From positions 1-64,000 of the forward strand of contig QUJQ01000009.1 of the NCBI GenBank assembly GCA_003480725.1: a stretch of 64,000 nt of DNA, read 5' to 3'. The position numbers and the translations under genes were made by a program. Position 1 is the first letter of the stretch, and every line of letters starts with the position of its first letter. The notes beneath the pieces are model-generated. The model was not told the DNA's origin. It saw nothing but the letters and a program-made list of their open reading frames with translations, and searched no databases. Below are positions 7,809-16,809 of this stretch, piece by piece. The DNA comes from Clostridiaceae bacterium AM27-36LB (GTDB lineage: Bacteria; Bacillota; Clostridia; Lachnospirales; Lachnospiraceae).

Positions 7809-9680
7809 TTACAATTCGCGCATACTCTGCACAAATAATCCTGCCAGAAACGGTACACTGAACATCACCGGCATAATATACCGCATCTGATAATTGAATG
7901 TCGGACCAGCAATGCATACCAGCACCGCCACGATCAATGGACTTACCGCCACAAGATACCGTTTTTTTCCTGCACCGATCCATACTGCCACCAGAAGAAT
8001 CAGCAGCATGGAAACCATTCCCGCATTTTCAAACCAGTTGAGCACTGGCACACGGGACAATAATTTTGCCACCCGTTCCATAACCTGGCGGACACCGGCC
8101 AGTTTTGCAGGCTGATTGATCTCCCAGCGCACATCCTGCCCGTCAATTCTGGAAGTCATCATATAATTCTGCGTATATCCTTCCTGATAGAACCAGCCAT
8201 AAGCATTGTTCATGGTCGCTTCCACCGCATTGGCCGGATGCTTCACAAGCTGGATCGCCCATACGCGGAAATAATCGAGCAACTCACCTGTTGTCTCTGC
8301 ATGGTAGGTATATTTTACCGGATCTGAGGTGATTGGATCATAAAGTTCTGCCAGATTCTCATAATCCAGCACCTCTCCAATGATCTCCGCCTCTTCTGCT
8401 GTCACCTCTGTACCATAATCTCTTACATATCTTGCCGTCTGCTGAAAAGGAATGGACAATGCTTCCTTTGGTCCGTTATCCTCCACCCCGCATGCCGGAA
8501 GAAGCACCTTCTGGTATCCCAGGATCAATACCACTGGAATCAGAAATGCAACCAGAATACTCTTCCACTTTTTCAGGTTCTCTTTTCCGATCACAGACCA
8601 GCCATAGGCGATCGCTGCCACTGCGGATACCAGCACCAGATAGATGCCTTCATTACGGAATCCTGCTGTGCCCAGACATACAAGGATCAGTCCTGCAATC
8701 TGTTTCTTTGAAAGTGGCTCCGAATCCTTTATGATCCGCACCAGTTCTGCCAGAAGAAGCACCAAAAATACAACACAGGCTGTATACGGAATGTCCTTCT
8801 CCACCACCGTAGATTCCATAGGGAAGAACTGGGTCATGCAGATGATGCCCAATGCCAGATAGCGGAACAGATACGGCGTCTTCCATCGTTTCATCAACAG
8901 GAACCCATAGGAAAAGGCAGACAAGAGCATGGCAAGCTGCAGTACCAGGTTCAGGAAAAATCCCAATGTATAGGAACCTAGCAGATTACCAAGCTGCATG
9001 ATCAGGCTCAGCATGATCGTATGAAGCGGCGGGTAATAGTTGTTGATGGTTCCCCAGTAGAACTGGCGCATCTCTGCCAGCGTCTCCGGCATGGACGCTC
9101 CCGGAAATTTTGCCAGAATGTATGGACTCCAGAAAATCATGATTACCAGCAGCGGTCCTGCAAATGCATGAGTCTCAAAGAGCAGTGTCGTCCATTTTCC
9201 ACAGGATGTATTACTTTCCTGCGCTTTTTTGCACAGATATCTGATCACCATCTGAAACAGACGCACTGCAAGTACATAATATCCTGCAAACACAACCACA
9301 GAGATCAGCAAATGGAACGAATCCATAAAGATCAGATCCCAGGAGTTGGTATAGCGGAAGCTATACCCAAATACCAGAAAAAATGCTGCCAGTACCGCGG
9401 GAATCCTGCATGACAGACGCGGCACATGCTCCGGCCAGCGGCACGGAACTTTATAGAAAAAGAACAGGATCATCAATGCAAAAAAAGCGTCCCGATAGGA
9501 GAAGGTCGGCAGAATATATTCCAGTTTTTTTATATTCGCTGCCAGCAGAGTCCACAGGCCGCCGCCTGCTGCTTCTGCGCCGATCCCGGCAAGATCTGCA
9601 TTCATACTCACCATCAGTGCAAAACATGCCAATGCTGCACAGATCCAGTTTATTACGGAATTGAGATTTTCTTTTCTCAC
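7809..9680 (-). CDS. Large polytopic membrane protein (DUF6020-like)
   Basis: 623 residues with a dozen or more hydrophobic segments from end to end. One long soluble stretch near residues 400-520 (from about CGVEDNGPKEALSIP to the TSRIDGQDVRWEI region) is predicted to face outside. The layout of many membrane helices plus an extracytoplasmic loop, and early charged loops, resemble GT-C-type membrane glycosyltransferases. It also recalls the uncharacterised DUF6020 family of Lachnospiraceae, but I cannot confirm either. The start is GTG at 9680 with AAGGAG 7 bp upstream. Its promoter TTGACA-17-TAAAGT lies immediately before. The glycan gene cluster nearby suggests a surface polymer role. Confidence 0.7.
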   Translation of the reverse strand: MRKENLNSVINWICAALACFALMVSMNADLAGIGAEAAGGGLWTLLAANIKKLEYILPTFSYRDAFFALMILFFFYKVPCRWPEHVPRLSCRIPAVLAAFFLVFGYSFRYTNSWDLIFMDSFHLLISVVVFAGYYVLAVRLFQMVIRYLCKKAQESNTSCGKWTTLLFETHAFAGPLLVIMIFWSPYILAKFPGASMPETLAEMRQFYWGTINNYYPPLHTIMLSLIMQLGNLLGSYTLGFFLNLVLQLAMLLSAFSYGFLLMKRWKTPYLFRYLALGIICMTQFFPMESTVVEKDIPYTACVVFLVLLLAELVRIIKDSEPLSKKQIAGLILVCLGTAGFRNEGIYLVLVSAVAAIAYGWSVIGKENLKKWKSILVAFLIPVVLILGYQKVLLPACGVEDNGPKEALSIPFQQTARYVRDYGTEVTAEEAEIIGEVLDYENLAELYDPITSDPVKYTYHAETTGELLDYFRVWAIQLVKHPANAVEATMNNAYGWFYQEGYTQNYMMTSRIDGQDVRWEINQPAKLAGVRQVMERVAKLLSRVPVLNWFENAGMVSMLLILLVAVWIGAGKKRYLVAVSPLIVAVLVCIAGPTFNYQMRYIMPVMFSVPFLAGLFVQSMREL

Positions 9681-9708
9681 ATCATATCTCCTTCCACTTT
9701 TTTCGATA

Positions 9709-9737
9709 ACTTTATTATTTTACACGATATTTGTCAA
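9709..9737 (-). promoter_or_regulatory. Promoter of the large membrane protein gene
   Basis: TTGACA (9737-9732), 17-nt spacer, TAAAGT (9714-9709), about 30 bp before the GTG start. Confidence 0.55.
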
Positions 9738-9892
9738 CCAAAGGTAAACCAAATATCCCTGTTTTGTCACATTTACAAAGTTTTCCGGCGTTTTCCTTGA
9801 ACTTTACTTTCTATTTATATAAAATTTATATTATAAGTTCAGAGTTTTGTATATGTAACTCTGAATCCGATCAATCGACAAAGGATAAAATC

Positions 9893-11296
9893 ATGAAACA
9901 GAAGCTTTCCGTTTTCTCTTTATTAATCCTGTCTTTCGTTTTACTTTTCTCATGCTTTGGCTTTCGCCGTATTGCCTCCGACACCCCGGAAGCACGCGAG
10001 GTTTACAGCCGGGCAGCTTATGATACTTACGCAGAAGACATCTTTGCCAGCCGGGAATCTTTTCCTGGACTTATTGTTTCGATCCAGGCAGATAATGACA
10101 CCCTTTACGGTGAAGAGAATGGCCTTCTGTCTGCCAGATATATGTGTTCCGGCAGAGAAGGCGAATGTGAGATTCAGGTCTTTGTATACGACCAGAGTGG
10201 AACTCCTCTGATCGCTCAAAATGCAGGACTTCGGATCAGCGGTGCCACATCCAGAAATGCGATCCGCAAATCCTTCCGCGTGATCGCCAGAAAAGAATAC
10301 GATAAACAGCATCCAAAATTTACCTATGATCTGTGGAACGGACGCACCACACTGGATGGAACTGCGAAGCCCATCCAGGAATACAGTTCCTTTATTCTTC
10401 ATTCCATCCGTCTTGCCATGGACTCCACCGGAATCCACAACAGCGTTGGTTATTCTCTGGCCAGAAAAGCAGGGATTGTAGATGCATCCCCAACCACGCC
10501 TGCAGCTGTCTATATCAATGGCGAGTATCAGGGTGCCTATTTCCTGATGCCGGCAAAGACCGACAACGCTCTGGCAGAGCTCTACAATATTGAGAAAAAA
10601 GAGGATATTGAAGTAGTCTCCGTATTTGAAGAAGAAAAGACCGGTACGCAATCCAGACCAGAGATTCTTGCATCCTATCTGACCTTTGTAGATTTTCTGC
10701 AAAATGCAGATATGACAGATCCTTCTGTGATCGAACAGGTGGAAGCTCAGCTGGATGTCCATCAATGCCTGCAATATTATGCCGTAAATCTGCTGCTTGG
10801 CAATGGAGACTGGCTGGATAATAATCTCCGTGTATGGCGCTGCAAAGATAACGGTCTTCCCTATCAGGATGGAAAGTGGCGATTTTTCCTGTTCGACCTT
10901 GACTGGATCGGCAGTTTTTCTGATCTGGTCATAATGAATTTTGAGCAGGCCACCCAAAGTGCCGATTATCACAATATCCTTCCGGCATTGCTGAAAAATC
11001 CGGAATACAAGAAAGAATTTACGGATCTCATCTATCAGATGGAAGAAGATGCCTTTACACCGGAAATCATCGATTCTGTTTTTGCAAAGGAAGAAGAGCG
11101 AATGCATGATGAGGCCGCCTATGATTTCCAGTCAGAAGCATTCACCGGATATCTGATGTACTCCGTGAACAGCTCCCCATTGGAGGAGAAAGATTATATT
11201 ACTATGGAGGACCGCCAGATCCTCATTGAAGATTTCCGAAATCATCTGGTGAATACGCCAGCGCTGATTAACAATTGTATTGAAAATGGTTTTTAA
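9893..11296 (+). CDS. CotH-family kinase, exported
   Basis: 467 residues. The N-terminus is a signal peptide or lipoprotein signal (hydrophobic stretch ending LLFSC). The body matches the CotH kinase domain: the conserved ATP-binding and catalytic segments appear as GDWLDNNLRVWR and FFLFDLDW. In Bacillus, CotH phosphorylates spore coat proteins; many Clostridia have exported CotH paralogues linked to surface or cellulosome proteins. The preferred ATG at 9893 has AAGGA 6 bp upstream. An in-frame ATG at 9731 would add 54 residues before the signal and is rejected. It is a single gene on the plus strand, ended by a strong hairpin. Confidence 0.88.
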   Translation: MKQKLSVFSLLILSFVLLFSCFGFRRIASDTPEAREVYSRAAYDTYAEDIFASRESFPGLIVSIQADNDTLYGEENGLLSARYMCSGREGECEIQVFVYDQSGTPLIAQNAGLRISGATSRNAIRKSFRVIARKEYDKQHPKFTYDLWNGRTTLDGTAKPIQEYSSFILHSIRLAMDSTGIHNSVGYSLARKAGIVDASPTTPAAVYINGEYQGAYFLMPAKTDNALAELYNIEKKEDIEVVSVFEEEKTGTQSRPEILASYLTFVDFLQNADMTDPSVIEQVEAQLDVHQCLQYYAVNLLLGNGDWLDNNLRVWRCKDNGLPYQDGKWRFFLFDLDWIGSFSDLVIMNFEQATQSADYHNILPALLKNPEYKKEFTDLIYQMEEDAFTPEIIDSVFAKEEERMHDEAAYDFQSEAFTGYLMYSVNSSPLEEKDYITMEDRQILIEDFRNHLVNTPALINNCIENGF

Positions 11297-11304
11297 ATGA
11301 TGCA

Positions 11305-11342
11305 GATCCATACACATATTCAACAGCTATGTGTATGGATCT
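11305..11342 (+). terminator. Terminator after the CotH kinase gene
   Basis: GATCCATACACATA (11305-11318) pairs perfectly over 14 bp with TATGTGTATGGATC (11328-11341), followed by TTGTTTTAT. The minus strand has no T-run, so it serves mainly the plus-strand gene. Confidence 0.85.
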
Positions 11343-11354
11343 TGTTTTATATTG

Positions 11355-12191
11355 CTATATGATGTTCATCCGCTTCAGTTCACAGATCACGCCATCTTCC
11401 CAGACAGTCTCGCAGACTCTGTCTGCAATCGCTTTCAGCTTCTCATCTGCATTGCCCATGGCAACTCCACAGGCTGCATCCCGGATCATCTGATAATCAT
11501 TCATACTGTCACCGAATGCTATGGTGTTGTCCGCATTTTCATGAAGAAGCTCTGCTGTTCTTCGGATCGCTGTTCCCTTATTCTCTGTCAAGGAGATCAG
11601 TTCCCCGTTATATACTCCTTCTGTAGTTGTCTCAAAAAAAGCGATGTAGAAATCCTGCTTCAGTTCTTCAATCAACTGCTCCATCCGCTCTTTTCCCCAG
11701 ACCAGAAAAGTCACCTTCGGGATCGGTATATGCGTCTGGTGCCATTCTTTGATCGGTAGCAGATTCCTTGCTGTCCGGAAATAGAATTTCCATCTGGCCA
11801 GCTCAGAGTTATCTCCTGGCTTGTCTTTTTCACGAAGGAAATCGCCTCCGCGTTCTGACATATAGATATTCTCACTGCCCTCCAGCAGACAGATCGCATC
11901 CAGACGATCCAGCACTTCACAGGCCTTCTCCACGAGTGCTGTGTCCAGTGCCGCACTCCACGCACGCTGTCCATGGATCCAGATATCACTTCCTGCACTG
12001 CAGATCAGACCATCTGTCTCCATATCAAGGATCTCAGGAGGTACACTGCCATGAGACCGACCTGTACTGATAAATACCATATGTCCCTTATTTCTTGCTC
12101 TCCGAAGCCCCTCCAGCACTGCCGGGTGTACTTCTTCCCCATGTGCCAGAATCGTTCCGTCTATATCTAAAAAAATCAGTTTTCTATCCAT
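11355..12191 (-). CDS. Cof-type HAD-IIB phosphatase
   Basis: About 278 residues. HAD motif I is FLDIDGT, motif II is FISTGR, and motifs III/IV end in FGDSMNDYQMI. The large C2-type cap between them marks the Cof/IIB subfamily, which hydrolyses sugar or nucleotide phosphates; the substrate is unknown. The start at 12191 follows GGAGG and overlaps the end of the upstream glycosyltransferase by 8 bp. A longer frame to 12281 lacks support. It is the last gene of the glycan operon. Confidence 0.88.
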   Translation of the reverse strand: MDRKLIFLDIDGTILAHGEEVHPAVLEGLRRARNKGHMVFISTGRSHGSVPPEILDMETDGLICSAGSDIWIHGQRAWSAALDTALVEKACEVLDRLDAICLLEGSENIYMSERGGDFLREKDKPGDNSELARWKFYFRTARNLLPIKEWHQTHIPIPKVTFLVWGKERMEQLIEELKQDFYIAFFETTTEGVYNGELISLTENKGTAIRRTAELLHENADNTIAFGDSMNDYQMIRDAACGVAMGNADEKLKAIADRVCETVWEDGVICELKRMNII

Positions 12192-13260
12192 GTTTCCTCC
12201 GATTCTGAATTCTTGCAAATATTCCATAATAAAGTGAGAAAAATATTTCTGTAACCAGATAACAGGGCAGGGCAAGGGCATGTTTTATAAAGAAGAGATA
12301 CAGTTTCACTGAGATTCCAATCTGATTCATCGTATGATGCTCCACCGCTTCCTGCACCTGCGGGTCTTTACACATGCTCCGTACATTTTTCAGGATCTGT
12401 TCAACAGAATCTTTCTTGTTCCGCCAGATCTCATTTTTTACCGCCATCACTGCCAGACTCAAAAAGTCGTTACGGATCTGTGGGGCAAAATCATAGATGC
12501 CCTTGTCATCAGAAATAGCTTCCAGTCTCTCCCGCAGCAGTTTGATCTTTCCTAAATATTTCCCATCGTACTGGCCGGTCATAGAAGACATATTATACCA
12601 GTAATGGTAGGGATAATAGTCCTGCACGACACAGACTTTTCTGGCATCCAATGCCGCTGCAAATACCATCTGTAGATCCTCTCCCACAGATACCCGGTCA
12701 TCCCACAGAGGAAGATTTGGTTCCACCAGCTTTCTCCGGAACAGCTTGGTCACGCGGGATGGCTGGATCGTTCTGCCGATAAAACTGCCGTCATTTAACA
12801 GTACCGGAAATAAAGCATGCCAGCTCTGTTCATCATAGAACTCCTGCTCCAGACGGTTCCCCTCTCTGCGAGGAGGATAGTTCTTATCTTCATAATCAAA
12901 TACCAGACCTGCCATAGACAGATCCGCGTCGTATCTCTCCATGGTCTCATACAGACGCTCATACATATCCGGATCGATCCAATCATCGCTGTCCACAAAA
13001 CCAAGCAGATCACCAGTAGCAGCAGTCACGCCTGCTTTCCAGGCTGAAGTCAGTCCACCGTTTTTCTTGTGGATCACCACAATATTTTTATATTTTTCTG
13101 CATACTGGTCGCAGATCGCCGGACACTGATCCGGAGATCCATCATCCACCAGCACCAATTCTATATTTTCATAGGTCTGCGCCAGAATACTCTCCACGCA
13201 GCGTGCCAGCATCTTTTCAACGCCATACACCGGCACGATCACACTGATCTTCTCTCTCAT
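12184..13260 (-). CDS. GT2 glycosyltransferase
   Basis: 358 residues. The N-terminal GT-A domain has VIVPVYGVEKMLARCVES, the nucleotide-binding LVDDGSPDQCP and the metal-binding FVDSDD. The C-terminal third contains a hydrophobic stretch (IKHALALPCYLVTEIFFSLY) that may anchor it to the membrane. The enzyme is predicted to add a sugar from a nucleotide donor to a surface polymer. It overlaps the neighbouring genes by 4-8 bp, so it is translationally coupled. Donor and acceptor cannot be read from sequence. Confidence 0.9.
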   Translation of the reverse strand: MREKISVIVPVYGVEKMLARCVESILAQTYENIELVLVDDGSPDQCPAICDQYAEKYKNIVVIHKKNGGLTSAWKAGVTAATGDLLGFVDSDDWIDPDMYERLYETMERYDADLSMAGLVFDYEDKNYPPRREGNRLEQEFYDEQSWHALFPVLLNDGSFIGRTIQPSRVTKLFRRKLVEPNLPLWDDRVSVGEDLQMVFAAALDARKVCVVQDYYPYHYWYNMSSMTGQYDGKYLGKIKLLRERLEAISDDKGIYDFAPQIRNDFLSLAVMAVKNEIWRNKKDSVEQILKNVRSMCKDPQVQEAVEHHTMNQIGISVKLYLFFIKHALALPCYLVTEIFFSLYYGIFARIQNRRKHG

Positions 13261-14240
13261 CCTGCCTCCTGCATCCGACTCAGCAGTTTTCCGTAAATTG
13301 CCGGGCAGATCTCAAACAGTTTATATCCCATTCTTGTCCTTGCCGGAAGCTTTTCGATCCATTCTGCCCCCTGCTGTTCATAAGCTTTCAGTCTGTCCTT
13401 CAGTTCCTTTTTAAGCGCTGCTGCTTCTTCCACATTATCTGTGCAACGGAAATAAAAAGTAATACATGCATCACATAATTTTCGATAAGCAGACGGCATG
13501 AGACCGGTATATCCATGCTCATCAAAGAATCTGATCCGTTCCTCCTGCGCCTCCAGCCACTGCAGCCGTTTTCTGGAAAATATAGCTGTAATGCTTCCTG
13601 TATTTTCTGTAAAATATCCATATAACACACGATCTACAAATACCAGCTTCTTCGCCTCATCAAAAAGCAAATAGGTGGTCGCCTCATCTTCATGGATTCT
13701 GCCTTCCGGATAACGGATGGTCTCGAAGAGATCCCTGCGATACAGCTTGTTCCATGCCACCACAAACCAGGTAGCTTCCTCTTCATTTCCGTAAAGCTTT
13801 TCCATCAGGCTGTTGCCGCGATAGATTCGAAAAGCACCGGTTCCACGGTTCTCTTTTAGCTTTTCTCCCTTTGTATAAGTAAAACGGCACTGGCTGATTG
13901 CACAGCCTGTAGCCTTGATCGCATCATACATAACCTGAATATAGTCATCCGACACATAATCATCAGAATCCACAAATGCCAGATACTCACCTTTTGCCAC
14001 ATCGATGCCAGCATTTCTGGCACCGGAAAGCCCCCGGTTCTCCTGATGGATCACATGGATCCGTTCCTCTTTTTTTGCATAATCTTCACAGATCTGCGGG
14101 CACTGATCCGGAGACCCATCATCCACCAGGATGATTTCCAGATTCTGATAGGTCTGTGCAAGCAGACTGTCCACACAACGGGAAAGATAGCTTTCCACCC
14201 GGTACACCGGTACTATGATGCTGATTAAAGGTTCTGTCAT
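13257..14240 (-). CDS. GT2 glycosyltransferase
   Basis: About 327 residues, with the GT-A motifs IIVPVYRVESYLSRCVDS, LVDDGSPDQCPQ and FVDSDD. It is closely related to its downstream neighbour, with the same LVDDGSPDQCP box, suggesting tandem duplication. The start at 14240 has GGAGG upstream; a longer frame to 14297 lies inside the previous gene. ATGA-type overlaps with the genes on both sides point to one transcript. Confidence 0.9.
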   Translation of the reverse strand: MTEPLISIIVPVYRVESYLSRCVDSLLAQTYQNLEIILVDDGSPDQCPQICEDYAKKEERIHVIHQENRGLSGARNAGIDVAKGEYLAFVDSDDYVSDDYIQVMYDAIKATGCAISQCRFTYTKGEKLKENRGTGAFRIYRGNSLMEKLYGNEEEATWFVVAWNKLYRRDLFETIRYPEGRIHEDEATTYLLFDEAKKLVFVDRVLYGYFTENTGSITAIFSRKRLQWLEAQEERIRFFDEHGYTGLMPSAYRKLCDACITFYFRCTDNVEEAAALKKELKDRLKAYEQQGAEWIEKLPARTRMGYKLFEICPAIYGKLLSRMQEAG

Positions 14241-15247
14241 CTTTCTCTCCTCCGTATCCAATGAACAATCGTTACCAGCCAGTTTCTCATAACACATAAT
14301 GCATAGACCATTCGGGGTCTGTTATTTCGAAGAAACGGAAATAATATCCGGTAATCCGTAAGAGTAAGCCTTGCTTCTCCTCCACGGGTTCTCACCCAGT
14401 CATCCTGAGCATATTGTCGGATCGTCTCAATCTTCTCCTGATAAGATAGTTCTTTCTGCAGGGGCAGCTTTTCACATTCATCCAGTACTTCATTCATATA
14501 GCGTGTAAAGATCTGCCCATTCGGACAGCACTCTCCCCATGTCTTCTCGTAGAATGCTTCCGCAGCCTCACAGACTCTGCGCGCCAGCTCCAGCCGGTTC
14601 GTTCTCACCACCGATGAAAGACTGGTCTTCTGAAGATCTTGAATATAATAACAAAGCTTGTCAGAAAGCACTGCTATCTTTCTGCATCTGCTCAGATAAT
14701 CCAGATTAAACAACAGGTCTTCCCCAAGACTTAAGGATGTATCAAATGTTCCCATCAAGTCTTTTCGGTATAATTTATTCCAGGGCATATTAAGATAGCT
14801 CATGCTGTAAAGCTCCAGAAACGTCTCTTTAAAATGCTGCAGTTCCCAGACGCCGCTTCGGGGACTTTTGGGAATATCTGCGCCCTCAAATAAATGATGA
14901 AATCCACATAAGGCCAGATCTGCGCCGGCACTATCCACACAGTTTGCCATCTTTTCCAGATAATCCACCGCCACATAATCATCACTGTCTGTAAAGAGTA
15001 CATACTCCCCACAGGCTTCCTGAATTCCTGCATTTCGTGCAGCGGAGACTCCACTGTTCTTCTGATGGATCACACGGATTCTTGGATCACTGTCTGCCAG
15101 TTCATCACAAAGTCCGGCACTTCCATCCGTGGAACCATCATCCACCAGCAGAAGCTCCAGATCTGACCTGCTCTGGGCAAGCCAGGAATCCACGCATCGT
15201 TTTAGACTGCTTTTTGCATTGTACACCGGAATGACTACACTGTACAT
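14237..15247 (-). CDS. GT2 glycosyltransferase
   Basis: 336 residues. The GT-A domain shows VVIPVYNAKSSLKRCVDS, LVDDGSTDGSAG and FTDSDD. It is the most diverged of the three tandem GT2 genes and the first after the flippase, with a 6-bp gap. AAGGAG lies 14 bp before the ATG, slightly far. It probably acts on the same polymer or lipid-linked oligosaccharide that the adjacent flippase exports. Confidence 0.88.
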   Translation of the reverse strand: MYSVVIPVYNAKSSLKRCVDSWLAQSRSDLELLLVDDGSTDGSAGLCDELADSDPRIRVIHQKNSGVSAARNAGIQEACGEYVLFTDSDDYVAVDYLEKMANCVDSAGADLALCGFHHLFEGADIPKSPRSGVWELQHFKETFLELYSMSYLNMPWNKLYRKDLMGTFDTSLSLGEDLLFNLDYLSRCRKIAVLSDKLCYYIQDLQKTSLSSVVRTNRLELARRVCEAAEAFYEKTWGECCPNGQIFTRYMNEVLDECEKLPLQKELSYQEKIETIRQYAQDDWVRTRGGEARLTLTDYRILFPFLRNNRPRMVYALCVMRNWLVTIVHWIRRRER

Positions 15248-15253
15248 GTCTCT

Positions 15254-16789
15254 TTAAGCCTCTCCTTTCAGCCGGGAACGAACCATGCCAATGACCATGT
15301 TTCTCTCCTGTTTACGCAGGATCACAAAGAAATTCACCAGCAGTGCCAGCGGTCCCATGACCACGCCTGTCAACAATAAGATTATCCAGGAATGGATCGG
15401 AACAATCATTCTGGACAGAAGTCCAAGCACAGTAATTGTACCAATGGACGCAAAACCAAGGAAAATATCACTGTAAAACCGATTCCAGCGGATCTCCAGA
15501 CATCTTGCCGCATAGATCGGTGTAAAGATCATATTCCGGAGAACTCCGGTAAGCATGCTGGACAGAGGGAAACAGGCCACGCCAAGATCTGTCTTTGACA
15601 ACAGGATCAGTGACAGGAGCGAAGAACAGATTCCCGATCCCAGAACCACTAAAGAGTTCCATTTTACTTTCTTCGTAATAATAAATACATGATAGAGTAC
15701 CTGAATACTCATACTTACATACAGCACGCCTACTGCCAGCAAAGACAGTCTCTGCAGCATATCAGGATCCTTCGTTGGCTGCCACAGTGCGTAGAAATCT
15801 CTTCCATAAGCCGTCAGAAATGCAATGGGAATGCTCATAATAAAAATCAGGATCCGATTGCAGCTCTTGATAATGTCCACCAGCTTTTCCTTGTCACCTT
15901 CTGCGTATGCGATGGTGATCTGGGGATTGAAGACACCCACTACCGTGCCCATCAGGCTGGAGATAGCTGTAGGTACCATTTTTGCCAGAGACAGCATGGT
16001 CATGGAAGCACTCTCATCCAGGATCAGCGCACCTGACAGAAGAATATCCACACCGTCCAGAAGCTGCTGTCCAAGACGGGTCAGAGAATTCCATGCCCCC
16101 AGAGAGATCAGCTCCCACACTTTTTTCCACCGGAAGTCCTGCCGACGCACCGTGATACCTGGCAGAAGCTGTCTCGTATATCTGCGGTTCCAGAACGCTG
16201 TGTAGCAGGTACTGATCAGAGATGCTGCACCCACCAGCCACAGAGCCGGTCTCCACAACAGAAATGTTCCAAACAGGAAAATAATTCTTAAAATATCCGC
16301 ATACATGCTTCGGATGGATGTGAGATCCAACCGGTTCATGGCGTAAGTGGATACACTGTAAATAGACATGATAATACTCAGGAAAAAGTTCAAAAATACA
16401 AACGCCCACAACAGCTGTACATCATGCAGAGCATCCACCGGAACATGCAGGAACGGCAAGTTCCCCATAAAGATCACGATCACCAGCGCCGGCAGCAGGA
16501 AAATGCCAGCCATGATCACATTTCCGAAAAATACAGAGGAGAAATATTCTCTCGCCTCCTGCTCTTCCCCACGATGAATGTGAATCGTCACAAAACGGCT
16601 TGCCATGGTGTTGAGCGCCGATACTACAATCTGAGCATACAGTACAAACTGATTGGCAAGCGTCACAAATCCGTACGTATTTGCCATCTGCGCCTCAATA
16701 ATGGGTGCCAGGAAAAAGCTGATTCCCATATTGACTGCAAAAGCCAGAAGCTGGGCAGCCATATTGATTGCCAGTCTTTTTTTATCCAT
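15254..16789 (-). CDS. Polysaccharide flippase (Wzx/MVF-like)
   Basis: 511 residues with 12-14 predicted membrane helices throughout, opening MDKKRLAINMAAQLLAFAVN. The pattern fits the polysaccharide-exporter branch of the MOP superfamily, which flips lipid-linked oligosaccharides across the membrane. The position in front of three glycosyltransferases supports this. It starts 20 bp after the upstream DUF2142-type gene with AGAGGA before its ATG. Confidence 0.85.
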   Translation of the reverse strand: MDKKRLAINMAAQLLAFAVNMGISFFLAPIIEAQMANTYGFVTLANQFVLYAQIVVSALNTMASRFVTIHIHRGEEQEAREYFSSVFFGNVIMAGIFLLPALVIVIFMGNLPFLHVPVDALHDVQLLWAFVFLNFFLSIIMSIYSVSTYAMNRLDLTSIRSMYADILRIIFLFGTFLLWRPALWLVGAASLISTCYTAFWNRRYTRQLLPGITVRRQDFRWKKVWELISLGAWNSLTRLGQQLLDGVDILLSGALILDESASMTMLSLAKMVPTAISSLMGTVVGVFNPQITIAYAEGDKEKLVDIIKSCNRILIFIMSIPIAFLTAYGRDFYALWQPTKDPDMLQRLSLLAVGVLYVSMSIQVLYHVFIITKKVKWNSLVVLGSGICSSLLSLILLSKTDLGVACFPLSSMLTGVLRNMIFTPIYAARCLEIRWNRFYSDIFLGFASIGTITVLGLLSRMIVPIHSWIILLLTGVVMGPLALLVNFFVILRKQERNMVIGMVRSRLKGEA

Positions 16790-16809
16790 AATCTATCCTC
16801 TTTCTTAGG

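Noticed and set aside
9950..11107. Open frame of 385 codons antisense to the CotH kinase
   Set aside because: No motif or ribosome site; the plus-strand gene has clear CotH motifs.
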